A stretch of DNA of 64,000 bases, from NCBI GenBank assembly GCA_964019655.1, contig CAXHTR010000008.1, forward strand, positions 1,178,001 to 1,242,000. Direction: 5' to 3'. The position numbers and the translations under genes are program-made. Below the pieces are notes generated by a model, which had not been told where the DNA came from, made no database searches, and was given only the letters and a program-made list of their open reading frames with translations. Of this stretch, positions 1 through 8,553 are shown piece after piece (position 1 is the stretch's first letter; each line of letters begins with the position of its first letter). The stretch comes from Perkinsela sp. pyNocScin1. Its lineage: Eukaryota > Euglenozoa > Kinetoplastea > Prokinetoplastida > Perkinselidae.

Positions 1-438
1 GGGCTTCGCCATGCGGGCGTTGATGCTGTACTTGGGGGTGATGTACCGCTGCTTCTGCTCCTGCGTCCGCTCCTTTTTGGCTGTGTGACTCATCGCGAGC
101 CTCGTCTCTGTCACGATCTTCGCCTTGCGCTGGGCGCGCTCTTTGCCCCCCTGTGGTGCTTCCACAGGCTTTTCTGTCTGAGCCACTTGCACTGGCTCAG
201 CGAATTTGACTTTGGGCTTTCGACCGACCTTTTTCTTCACAATTTTCTTCGCCACCTTGGGCTTTCTCGATATGTACGCATGCTTGCGCTTCTGCGGGGC
301 TGGGACTGGCACTGGCTCGACTCGGGCTGCCTCAATGTTCTCAGAAGCGCGGCAGAGGAGCGGTGCGAACTGCGTGCACGCCCGCCGGATGTGCCGTGGC
401 CCCTCGTCCTGGGGACTTGTGTGCTGTTCTGCTGCCAT
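1..438 (-). CDS. Basic lysine-rich protein, C-terminus cut by window edge
   Basis: An open frame of 146 codons starts at an ATG at 438 and runs off the left edge with no stop. It opens MAAEQHTSPQDEGPRH. From about residue 45 it becomes very basic, with alternating KKP/KKKVGRKPK runs that resemble AT-hook or nuclear-localisation tracts. A second charged stretch (AKKERTQEQKQRY) lies near the edge. I do not recognise the family. A nuclear nucleic-acid-binding protein is an inference from composition only. It is the most downstream gene of a minus-strand block, about 95 bp beyond the stop of the ER DnaJ gene. The plus-strand frames over this stretch have no recognisable protein character, so I prefer the minus frame. 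Confidence 0.6.
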   Translation of the reverse strand, partial: MAAEQHTSPQDEGPRHIRRACTQFAPLLCRASENIEAARVEPVPVPAPQKRKHAYISRKPKVAKKIVKKKVGRKPKVKFAEPVQVAQTEKPVEAPQGGKERAQRKAKIVTETRLAMSHTAKKERTQEQKQRYITPKYSINARMAKP

Positions 439-532
439 TATACTCAGAAGAGAGGGTAAAGGCTGAGTACAATAAGAGTCAAGTAAAAAATTCAGGTTTT
501 CATTGAGAGGGGGAAATGATTTATACTTTGTA

Positions 533-1645
533 TCATGCCAGAACTTTTCGGAGCGCCTCCTTGTCGTCGTGCGTCAGGGTCTTGGGGAACACGACGATGA
601 CTTCCACACTGAGGTCACCGCGCTCGGAGGGGACGTTGTGCTTGGGCATGCCCTCGCCCCGCACAGTGATGATCGTGCCGTGCGGCGTGATGCTGCTGCT
701 CTCGACGGTGAACGAGTGGTCGTCCATGTGCTTGATCTCCTTGCGGAACCCCGTGAGCGCCTCGAGGAGCGTCACTTTGAGCTTCATCGTCAGGTTATCA
801 CCATCGCGCGCAAAGGTCTCGTGCGGCGCCGACCGCAGCGCGAACACAAGGTCGCCCGGAATCTTATCGGGGAACTGGTCGCCCTCCATCTCAAAAGTCA
901 GTGTGTGGTTCTCCGGGATGCCGCGCTCGATTTCTATTTCGAGCTCGTGCGCGCCCTGCGTCACGCGGGCCCCCTTGCACGCCGGGCACTTCTTTTTGAT
1001 AATCTTCCCCTTGCCACTGCACGCGGGGCACTCCTGCTGGACCTGCTGGATGAACATGCCGCCGAGGTTCATCTGCTTGAGGACAAAGCCTTCGCCCTTG
1101 CACTTGGTGCACGTGTCGAGGTCGGCCTTGCTCGCCGCGCCGCTGCCCCGGCACGCCTTGCAGAGCTTTTGCTTCTGCAGCTTAACGGTGTGCGTCTTGC
1201 CGTTGTAGACGTCCTCGAGGGCGATGGACACGGCGATCTGCACTGTCTGGCCCTTCGTCGTGTCGTGCACGCTGCCGCCAAACATGGACTCAAACACGTC
1301 GAACATGTTATTGCCCTGGCCCTTCGCCTGCTCGCGCATCTCCATCTGCTTGACGCCCTCCTCGCCCTTGATATCGTAAATCTTGCGCTTGCGCTTGTCG
1401 CTGAGGACCTCGTTCGCCCGGAGAATTTTCTGGTACATCTCGCGCGCCTCCTCGGAGGGGTTGTGGTCGGGGTGGTACTTTTTTGAGAGCACGCGGTACG
1501 CCTTCGTGATCTCGCGCTCGCTGGACTCGTCGCCCTTCTCGAGCCCCAGGATGGCGTAGTAGTCCGGGTCTTCCGTCGGCACGGCGGACGCCTGCGAGAG
1601 ATACACTGCACTAAAGAGAAACGACACGAAAAGGCTTCGAAGCAT
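533..1645 (-). CDS. ER-lumenal type I DnaJ co-chaperone (Scj1/ERdj3-like)
   Basis: A 370-residue Hsp40 that should stimulate the ATPase of an ER Hsp70 (BiP). Residues 1-21 form a signal peptide ending in an SQASA-like cleavage site. The J domain covers about 28-92 with HPD at 58-60. The zinc-finger domain has four CxxC repeats at 162-169, 179-186, 206-213 and 220-227; the last ends GAR instead of GxG. C-terminal substrate-binding beta domains follow. Length and order match class A DnaJs, and the signal peptide places it with the Scj1/ERdj group rather than cytosolic Ydj1. No KDEL-type tail is present; the protein ends KVLA. It is probably a functional partner of the HYOU1/LHS1-type Hsp170 encoded at 31955-34159. 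Confidence 0.9.
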   Translation of the reverse strand: MLRSLFVSFLFSAVYLSQASAVPTEDPDYYAILGLEKGDESSEREITKAYRVLSKKYHPDHNPSEEAREMYQKILRANEVLSDKRKRKIYDIKGEEGVKQMEMREQAKGQGNNMFDVFESMFGGSVHDTTKGQTVQIAVSIALEDVYNGKTHTVKLQKQKLCKACRGSGAASKADLDTCTKCKGEGFVLKQMNLGGMFIQQVQQECPACSGKGKIIKKKCPACKGARVTQGAHELEIEIERGIPENHTLTFEMEGDQFPDKIPGDLVFALRSAPHETFARDGDNLTMKLKVTLLEALTGFRKEIKHMDDHSFTVESSSITPHGTIITVRGEGMPKHNVPSERGDLSVEVIVVFPKTLTHDDKEALRKVLA

Positions 1646-2012
1646 TTTTAAGGGAAGAAGTGCTCGAAAATTATTTTAAAGATATTCGGCCTTCAAAAGG
1701 AGAATTCGAAACGAAAAATTTACGCACAAAGACAGTATTTTTCAACATTTTGGAACTATTGGCTGACTGACCCCACTATATCCCTTCAGATTTTGACTGA
1801 CTCCATTCTTCGGTTCTAAGATCTGAACTGCCCCGAAATCTGACTGATTCATGGGATTTTCATGTGTGAGAGAGCTCTTGAGAATGATTGGATCTCAGGC
1901 TGACCCCAAAAATTTCTTTCGCTCATCGCAAAGGCCATCACGGCTCATCACAGATGACCATCTCCCCTTCAAGGTACCAAAACCGACTGCGAAGACTCGT
2001 TCTCCCTAAAGA
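1646..2012. other. Intergenic spacer with recurrent TGACTGA words
   Basis: AT-rich spacer between two minus-strand genes. The words CTGACTGA or TGACTGA recur near 1763, 1794 and 1841, with CTGACCCC at 1766-1773 and near 1900. No convincing coding frame or RNA gene is visible. The repeats are short and imperfect. Confidence 0.5.
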
Positions 2013-2543
2013 TTATCCCCATATCTCTGTCGCGTCGATGACTGGCTTGTAGATGCCCCTGCTGCGGATCTGGTTGTGCTTGCACCACTTGGCGCGCTCG
2101 CGCTGGACTGTCGTAAAGAACTTCCAGTACTCCTCCTGGCGCCGGACGACGCGCTCCCTGGCCTCGCGGACCTCCTGCCGCTGCTCGATGGCGCGCCGCT
2201 CGCTCTCGGCCTCCCACACAGTCCGCGCGAGCGACGGGCGGACGGGCAGCGCGCGCGTGTCCCGCTGCGGCAGCTCGTTGCGGAGCTCGCGGTGGTTCGC
2301 GCTCTGGTACGTCCCCGGCTGCGGGCTCATTGGCACGCGCCCCGTGTAGTCCTTGCCGGTGGTGATGAGGTAGCGGTGGTGGAAGTCGGACACCCAGAAG
2401 CTCGGCCGCCGGCCGTACGGGTTGAGCATCTCCCGCCAGGTGGTCTTACTCGTCTGTTTCTGGTCGGACTTTTTGTACGACTTGCCGTAGGACGACCGCC
2501 ACGGGATGTTCGGCATCTTGCCGGAGTGCATATTGAGCATCAT
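2013..2543 (-). CDS. Conserved-looking hypothetical protein, 176 aa
   Basis: Begins with two consecutive ATGs (2543 and 2540) and encodes a basic, aromatic-rich protein. A Tyr/Trp-rich N-terminal half (YGKSYKK, NPYGRRPSFWVSDFHHRY) is followed by a strongly charged helical segment at about 110-155 (WEAESERRAIEQRQEVREAR) and a Trp/Gly end (ATEIWG). There is no signal peptide or membrane segment. GC-rich codon use matches flanking genes, which supports it being real. The composition resembles small basic mitochondrial ribosomal or respiratory-complex subunits, but I recognise no family, so that is only a guess. Spacing to the next gene upstream is 85 bp. Confidence 0.65.
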   Translation of the reverse strand: MMLNMHSGKMPNIPWRSSYGKSYKKSDQKQTSKTTWREMLNPYGRRPSFWVSDFHHRYLITTGKDYTGRVPMSPQPGTYQSANHRELRNELPQRDTRALPVRPSLARTVWEAESERRAIEQRQEVREARERVVRRQEEYWKFFTTVQRERAKWCKHNQIRSRGIYKPVIDATEIWG

Positions 2544-2628
2544 TTCGCAAGAAAAGTAAATTCGAACAAAAAGCAGAATTATCGTGCCTTATTTACTTGC
2601 ATTCATTTCGCATTCACTTCAATCACAC

Positions 2629-3045
2629 TTACGCTTCGATCGGGTCGTAGCCCCTGGGCTTGTAGATGTGGTGCGTCTCCTTGAAAATAGTGACAAAGTA
2701 CTCAAAGGCGATGTACTGGCGCGCACGGATCTGGTCCTCCGGCGAGAGCTGCTCGCGCACCGACGCCGGGCTCCCACCCCAGCGCCGCGTCAGCGTGCGC
2801 TCGTACTCCTCCATGTGGAAGTTGTGGCACGTGATGCGTGCGTACGTGAGGCCGGCGAACAGGGTGTAAAAGACGATGCGGGGGTCTGTTGGGAGCCAGC
2901 CCCAGACGCCCGACGCCCAACTGCGCCCGTGAAAGTTGTCGGCGATGGCGCGAATCTTCATGACCTGGGGGTGGAAGAACATGCGGAGCGGGAAGCACAG
3001 CGTGCCCTTGTAGGGGTTGAAGAAGTTGGTGAGAAAGTTGGACAT
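2629..3045 (-). CDS. Hypothetical protein with one membrane segment, 138 aa
   Basis: The start is taken at the ATG at 3045 (MSNFLTNFFNPYKG). The in-frame extension upstream is AT-rich and lies in the leader. One hydrophobic stretch at about residues 57-75 (DPRIVFYTLFAGLTYARI) could span a membrane. The C-terminal half is charged with a conserved-looking end (HHIYKPRGYDPIEA). Small size, a single helix and a basic N-terminus fit accessory subunits of mitochondrial inner-membrane complexes, but no family is recognised. It lies 85 bp from the preceding gene and 80 bp from APC8, within the same minus-strand block. Confidence 0.65.
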   Translation of the reverse strand: MSNFLTNFFNPYKGTLCFPLRMFFHPQVMKIRAIADNFHGRSWASGVWGWLPTDPRIVFYTLFAGLTYARITCHNFHMEEYERTLTRRWGGSPASVREQLSPEDQIRARQYIAFEYFVTIFKETHHIYKPRGYDPIEA

Positions 3046-3125
3046 TCGTTTTGATTGAACAGAAAAAGAAAACTGAAAGTATTTAAAAAAAAATTTGAGA
3101 ACCGATCCCAATTGACATAGACCCC

Positions 3126-4928
3126 TCAGCTTGCCATAGACTCAAGCGCGCTGGTCACATTCGCTGCGACGCTCCGCATCATCTCCTCCTCTTCAGATCG
3201 GGCGGCTGCCTGCGCCGGGTCCTGCGCTTGCTCGTCTGCACACACGGCAGTATACTTCGAAATATACTCCGTGGCTTTCAGCAAATGGCACCGCGCGGTG
3301 ACGCGGATGCCGTCGCCGGCCTTCGCCCGCTGGGCGCGCACGAGGCCCTCGCGGGCGTAGTACGCACCTAATTTTTTGTAAATGGATCGCATGGACGGTG
3401 TCGTAGTGCTCGCCTGGCGGACCTCGAGGTGCTTTGTGTAGTAGCGTATGGCCCGGTGGACGTCGGCGAGCTTTCCTTCGTACAGCGTCGCTATCTTTGC
3501 GTAAATGTACGCATTCATCTCATTTTCACGCCCGACGGCCTGCTCGAGCGCGTGGACGCACTGCGAAAACCGTTCGTGCTTCTCGTAGTGCTCCGCGAGG
3601 TGGAACCAGAGGCGCCCGTCGCTCGGGCGGCACTTGGCGGCGCGCTCGAGAAATTTGCTCGCGAACTCCTCGAGGCACATGGCCTCGTAGGTGCACCCGA
3701 GGCCGTACCAGGGCCGGTGGTCCGCGGGGTCCACCTCGCCGCCCCGACTGAAGGCGAAAATCGCACCGTCGCTGTTCCCCACGTGGTTGTACTCGTGGCC
3801 GAGCAGGACCCAGACGTCGACGCTGGATGGATTTCTGTGTAGCGCGCGGTGGTAGTACTCGATGGCCTTGTCGTGCTGCTGCACTGTCGCGAAGAAGTTG
3901 CCGATGAGAATGTTCGTGGTAGGGCTGTGCGGGTCGGCGGCGTGCGCGCGGAGCACGAGTGCCCCGAGGGCGTCCTTATCCTTGCGCAGGGAGAGGACTT
4001 CTGCATAATCTACAAAATCATCAAGGCGAAAGGGGTCCATGGTGAGGGCCGACTCGTAGAGCGATGAGGCTTCCGAAATATTTCCAGAAAGTTTGGCGCA
4101 TTTGGCGCGCAGTGATAGTATGGGGACCGCATCTGGGAAGATAGGTGCGAGGATTTTCAGGGTCGCCTGGGCTTTATCTGTATCGCCCACTTTAAGTGCG
4201 ACGAGGCAGCGGGCGCAGTCCCATGGAAATGACCGCTTGAGGCCGAGCGTATCGAATTCTTCCATACTCGGAATAATTGCGGCGAGTAGCTTCCACGCAC
4301 ACCAGATGTACGGATTTTGTGTGAGTGCATCAGAGAGTAACTGAACGACTTCCCGGCTGGGCCGGCTGAGCTCATGCGCGACCACAGCTTCCAAATACAA
4401 AACATATGAATTCTTACTAGGAATCGACTTGAGCGATTCCATGAGCTCTCCCCACGGCGCTGCCGATCCACTGGCTTGAATGCTCGAGCGGGGCATTCGA
4501 TATTTTTCGCTTGATTCCCCTGCGAACCGGTGCTGCTCGATCTCTTCGTTTGTCCTGCGCGTGAGGTCTTCCCGGAGCGCGTGGTAGAGGGCATAGCAGC
4601 ACAGGAACATTTCCTTTGTGGTGGTCTCTGTGGGATGCGCACGCCAGTGCTTGCCGAGGAGCGCATGGCAGCGGCGGTACTCGCCCCTCTGGAATGCGAT
4701 AGAGGCCAGTCGAAATGTGCTGCAGTCACTCTGCTGCTCTGTGTGCTCAACCACTGGAAAAATACAGTCGAGTGTACTGCATATCTCGTGCGTTACGGCT
4801 GATTTCGTCATGCCATGACGCATCTCTGCTAGCCAGTTGGCAGTTTCCTGCATATGATAAGCTTGGGAGCTCTGAATGGCAGATTCGATCCGCTGCTGCG
4901 CTACCTGTACCTCCTGCTCATATTCCAT
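3126..4928 (-). CDS. CDC23: Anaphase-promoting complex subunit APC8/CDC23 (TPR protein)
   Basis: A 600-residue TPR protein of the APC/C ubiquitin ligase, which drives cyclin and securin destruction. The N-terminal third carries the divergent APC8-type helical region (RLASIAFQRGEYRRCHALL). From about residue 260 at least seven TPR units follow, including the run with VWVLLGHEYNHVGNSDGAI and RPWYGLGCTYEAM that matches the CDC23 signature LMGHEY...RAWYGLGQTYE. A degenerate acidic tail ends it. Length agrees with CDC23 (about 590-600 aa). The same window encodes separase, the protease released by APC/C activity. APC6/CDC16 or APC3/CDC27 are the alternatives, but the WYGLGxTYE block and the N-terminus favour APC8. 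Confidence 0.85.
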   Translation of the reverse strand: MEYEQEVQVAQQRIESAIQSSQAYHMQETANWLAEMRHGMTKSAVTHEICSTLDCIFPVVEHTEQQSDCSTFRLASIAFQRGEYRRCHALLGKHWRAHPTETTTKEMFLCCYALYHALREDLTRRTNEEIEQHRFAGESSEKYRMPRSSIQASGSAAPWGELMESLKSIPSKNSYVLYLEAVVAHELSRPSREVVQLLSDALTQNPYIWCAWKLLAAIIPSMEEFDTLGLKRSFPWDCARCLVALKVGDTDKAQATLKILAPIFPDAVPILSLRAKCAKLSGNISEASSLYESALTMDPFRLDDFVDYAEVLSLRKDKDALGALVLRAHAADPHSPTTNILIGNFFATVQQHDKAIEYYHRALHRNPSSVDVWVLLGHEYNHVGNSDGAIFAFSRGGEVDPADHRPWYGLGCTYEAMCLEEFASKFLERAAKCRPSDGRLWFHLAEHYEKHERFSQCVHALEQAVGRENEMNAYIYAKIATLYEGKLADVHRAIRYYTKHLEVRQASTTTPSMRSIYKKLGAYYAREGLVRAQRAKAGDGIRVTARCHLLKATEYISKYTAVCADEQAQDPAQAAARSEEEEMMRSVAANVTSALESMAS

Positions 4929-5032
4929 ACGTATTCTGAAGTAACAAAAACGAAAAATATTTCTTTATTGCTAAAAGTTACTAAAATTGCTTATGAGCTC
5001 TCTGCCAGGGTCACGCAAGCTTTCAGACACGC

Positions 5033-5470
5033 TTATTTCTCACCACTCTCAACAAACTTTGCGTACTTTTCCGGGTCGAGAAGGTTTTTTTCGTCAAAGG
5101 TAGCGTCCTGGACTTTGAGTATCCAGCCCTCGTCCTCCGGACTGTCATTGAGCAGCGATGGGTTGTTTTGTACCTTTTCGTTGACTTCGGTCACAACGCC
5201 CTCGACAGGGGAGAGAATTTCACTTGTCGCCTTCACAGACTCCACGTTGCCGCACGCCGCGTCGACTTGAAGCTTTGTGCCCTTCTCTGGAAGATCAGCA
5301 TAGACTGTCGTACCGAGCTCCTCTTGCGCGTGCTTGGAAATGCCAATTGTCGCGACTCGTGTGACAGTATCATACGCAATCCACTCGTGTGAGTGCGAGT
5401 ACAGCTTTTTTATCTCCAACCGCGCCACTGACTGACTGATCAGCTTAGCTGACCGAGTTCGAAGGAACAT
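5033..5470 (-). CDS. GCSH: Glycine cleavage system H protein, mitochondrial
   Basis: Lipoyl carrier of the mitochondrial glycine decarboxylase complex. I choose the ATG at 5470 because it gives a basic, Ser/Arg-rich presequence (MFLRTRSAKLISQSVARL), whereas the upstream in-frame extension is hydrophobic and AT-rich. The mature part begins near LYSHSHEWI, the classic H-protein opening. The lipoylated lysine is K80 in ESVKATSEILSPVEG, followed by the typical EVNEKVQNNPSLLNDSPEDEGW-like block (about 95-120). At 145 residues with the presequence it is the usual length. It implies that the glycine cleavage system and lipoylation operate in this organism. Confidence 0.95.
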   Translation of the reverse strand: MFLRTRSAKLISQSVARLEIKKLYSHSHEWIAYDTVTRVATIGISKHAQEELGTTVYADLPEKGTKLQVDAACGNVESVKATSEILSPVEGVVTEVNEKVQNNPSLLNDSPEDEGWILKVQDATFDEKNLLDPEKYAKFVESGEK

Positions 5471-5616
5471 TGATTCGAGTAAATAAACTTGTGAAAGAAA
5501 GGTAATTGAGTAATCTATCCCTGTCATCTGTACTTACTAAATAACTCGTACTTACTGTACTTTAACCGCAAATGCAAATGAGTGCGTATTGAGCATGCGC
5601 CTTACTTATCAGTAAT

Positions 5617-7878
5617 TTACTGCTGCTTTGGGCCGCCAAACGAGACAACGCCGGCCTGCACGAGTTTGTTTATTTTTGATGCAATATTCGGGTCAGCCAT
5701 GTACTCTTGGGCTGCTTTCGGGTTCATCGACATCTCGCGCAGAACAAACTGCATGTAGCTGTCGCCCAGGATCCCCTGGATCTCGGGGTCGGACTGCGCG
5801 CGCGCGACGCGCTCCTGGTCGGCCTCCCCAGAGTTCATACCCTCCATGATCTTGCTACGAGTGCGCATGATGCCCTCACTGCAGTCCTGGTTGCCGGGTG
5901 AAGCCGCCCCTTGATATTTTGACAAGATTTTTTCCCATGATATTTTGACAAATTTGTCAGATTTCGATAGCTTTGTCAAAATATCATGGACAATTTTTTG
6001 AAGTCTTGTCAAAATATCATGGACAATTTTTTGAAAATGACAATGGCCACAGGAAGAAATTTCCCCCACCTCCACCACACCAACGTTGACCAAAAGCGAC
6101 GTTTTCGACTTTGGCACACATCATGACGCTGCGCTAGCTGAAACAACGAATCCTATGAACGATTTTGGCTCGAAGGCGTCGAAGGACACTGACCCATCCA
6201 CGAGAGAACACTTTCGGTACTCTCAATACCTGTTATTGCTTATTTTCTACTATTTGATTAAAAATTGTTTCCTCTATCAGTAAAATTTGTCACTCAAACT
6301 AGCACCAAAAAAAATACTTGTCAAAATATCATGGGCAATTTTTTGAAGCTTTGTCAAAATATCACAGACAGAAATATTGTCAAAATATCATGGACAGTTT
6401 TTTTAATTTGTCAAAATATCATGGACAAGAAATTTCATGAAGAGTACACAAATTTCGATTTTTTGTCAAAATATCACGGGGTGTCTCCAGGGCTCTATCT
6501 TCATGCCACGCTCGTACTCCTGAATGGCCTTGTGGTATTCCTTGCGCCAGTAGTAGCAGTTCGCAAGGCGGACAACGGCTTTGACGAATGTCGGCTCGAT
6601 CTCAAGGGATTTTTCGCAGTCCTTGACTGCATCGTCGTAGGCGCCGAGCTTCATGTACGCCGCTGCGCGGTTGGAGTAGGTCGTGTGCTCCTGTGGGTTG
6701 CGCTTGATCGCCTCGGTGTACTCCTTGATAGCCTCTGGGTACTTGTTGGTCTTGTAAAATTCATTGCCACGGCTCTTTGCCTCGGCGCCGAGCTCGGGGT
6801 TGATGTAGGATGCCGCTTCAGCCGCCTTCTTCTCTTTTTCGCAGAGGTTGAGCTTCTTGAGCGTATCGGCGTTGCGGTTTTCTCGGAGTGCCGACTGGAA
6901 AAGTTCAATGGCTGCATCGTACTTGCCGTCTTTCTGCATCACCTGGCCCTTGCGGGTCAATATTTTCGCGAGGAGAACGAAGTCCGGCGCGTTGATTTCT
7001 TTCGATTCGTATTTGCAGAGGAGGTCGTCAAGCTCTTTGAGGCACTCATCCATCTTTCCCTGTTCAAAAAGCACAGAGGTGCGGTTGAGGTAGACTGAGC
7101 CGTTCGAGGGGTCGAGGGCAATCGATTCGTCGTAGCACTTGAGTGCCTCATCGAACTCTTTATTCTTATAGTGTTTGTTTCCTGTTTCTTTCGCAATAAT
7201 TGATGGCTCTTTGACAACTTCCTCTTTTTTGACGGGCGTGGGGGCTGGCTTCGGTGGTTCTGCCTTTGGCTTCTGTTCAGCGTGCTGCTGCTCGGTCGGC
7301 TGGGTAAACGTCGCGTTAATTCCAAGCAATTCTGTCATGGTCTGCATGATTCGCTGGTCGCCCATCATGGTGAGGCACTGCTGTGGGTTCGCGATCATCT
7401 GGTTGATCTTTTGTACGTAGTCAGGATCACTGAGATATGGAGCAAGCTTTGGGTTTGTTTGAATCTTTGCAAATGTGTTTGGACCGAAAAGCGAGCCGAA
7501 GAGGTTGCCTTCCGACTTCTTTTCTTGGCTTGCCTTGATATCATCGATGCTGCTTTTGATGGATTCATTCGTAGGGTCCATTTCGAGGCACTTTTCGTAC
7601 GTTGCGAGTGCTTGATCGATGTCCCCCATGCCGTGCTGGGCAGCTGCAAGTCTCGCGTAGGCCTTTGGCCAGCCCTCGGGCTTCAGACGAATGCACTCTT
7701 CCGCATCACACAGCGCATCCTTCCATTGTTTGAGTGACGCATGACACGCAGATCGGTTTGAAAACAGCACATGATTCCGTGCATCCTCTGCTATACCAGC
7801 AGTGAAGTGTTCGATGGCTTTTTCAAAGTTACCGTTGCGGAATGCTTCATTTCCAGCGTCTTTGTGCGTCTGAGACAT
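5617..7878 (-). CDS. STI1: STI1/HOP Hsp70-Hsp90 co-chaperone, interrupted by a 591-bp element
   Basis: Adaptor that passes clients from Hsp70 to Hsp90. The first part (7878 down to about 6493) has TPR1 (starting MSQTHKDAGNEAFRNG), a DP1/STI1 domain, a Pro/Lys linker, TPR2A and TPR2B. It then reaches a stop 40 bp after KIEP. The second part (about 5895 down to 5617) is in the same frame and encodes the missing end: NQDCSEG, then the DP2/STI1 domain (DPEIQGILGDSYMQFVL ... NPKAAQEYMADP). Between them sits the element at 5899-6489. Removing it with one copy of its 3-bp duplication joins GAG CCC to GGC AAC and restores a normal Sti1 sequence. Start chosen at 7878 because MSQTHK is the canonical opening. 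Whether the insert is spliced, excised or disabling cannot be told from DNA. Confidence 0.85.
5899..6489. mobile_element. MITE-like or intron-like insert inside STI1
   Basis: Terminal inverted repeats of 27 bp (5899-5925 against 6463-6489, 23 of 27 matching) bound a 591-bp insert flanked by GGG/GGG (5896-5898 and 6490-6492), a probable 3-bp target-site duplication. A 14-mer, TTGTCAAAATATCA, occurs nine times: inverted at 5912 and 5938, direct at 5973, 6006, 6318, 6351, 6377, 6408 and 6463. Several are followed by TGGACAATTTTTTGAA. A GC-richer unique core lies at about 6030-6235. No transposase is encoded. Length is a multiple of three, but TGA stops occur in the STI1 frame. A GT (6477-6476) to AG (5888-5887) intron, also 591 nt, would keep the reading frame and replace GNQ by WRHP. 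Confidence 0.8.
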
Positions 7879-7986
7879 TGAAGAAGGTAAAATTAGTGCA
7901 AAAATCTTCATGTTTGTGCTCATAGTAATTATTCGCTGCACAGACGATATATTACTAGTATATGACTATTTTATTCTCCAGTGTCA

Positions 7987-8553
7987 TTACTCCGCGGCGG
8001 TGCACTTGGTCTGGACATAGATACCATCCAAGAACTTACGGATATCCTTGTTCTTGACAAGGCATGCCTGGTGAACGCGGGCGCTTGCCTGTGAAACTGC
8101 AAGAACGTCATTTCCGGTAAGAACAAGCTCGTCCTTAACTTTCGATGGGTCAGTGCGCTCGATCTTGATACCCTCTGGAATAGGAACGCGGCGAACGATC
8201 TTCTCACCGAGGAAGTTTCGGATTTCAACAGTCTGTCCCTCAACAGAAACGTTGACGGGGAAATGTGCGTATGCGAAGCGGAGCTTGTAGCGGTATCCCT
8301 CGGTGACGCCCTTGATTAAGTTGCGAATGGTAGTAAGAACGGTTTTGATGCAAGCGATCTGCTTCCTCTTGGCCATCCACATCGTGCAGGTGACGGTTCT
8401 CTCCTTACTGTTGACAGCGAGGTCCATGGCGATGTGCTGGAAGTTGCGCTCGAGAGTACCACGTGGTCCCTTCACCGTTACAATACGCTTCTTAATTTCA
8501 ATAGTGACGTCTTCTGGGTAAGAAATCTGATCTTCGCTCTTGAGGACGCGCAT
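7987..8553 (-). CDS. RPL9: 60S ribosomal protein L9 (uL6)
   Basis: A 188-residue cytosolic large-subunit protein. The ATG at 8553 gives the canonical opening (MRVLKSEDQISYPEDV); upstream in-frame codons are leader. Both uL6 beta-alpha domains are present, with the eukaryotic signatures VKGPRGTLERNF, RNFLGEKIVRRV and KDELVLTGND, then the usual end, IRKFLDGIYVQTK. No targeting signal. It is the first gene of the minus-strand block, so its promoter should lie in the divergent spacer that follows. Codon use is less GC-biased than in most neighbouring genes. Confidence 0.97.
   Translation of the reverse strand: MRVLKSEDQISYPEDVTIEIKKRIVTVKGPRGTLERNFQHIAMDLAVNSKERTVTCTMWMAKRKQIACIKTVLTTIRNLIKGVTEGYRYKLRFAYAHFPVNVSVEGQTVEIRNFLGEKIVRRVPIPEGIKIERTDPSKVKDELVLTGNDVLAVSQASARVHQACLVKNKDIRKFLDGIYVQTKCTAAE

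Noticed and set aside
503-1486. Long plus-strand frame over the DnaJ gene
   Set aside because: Antisense shadow caused by GC-rich third positions; the minus frame has all DnaJ motifs.
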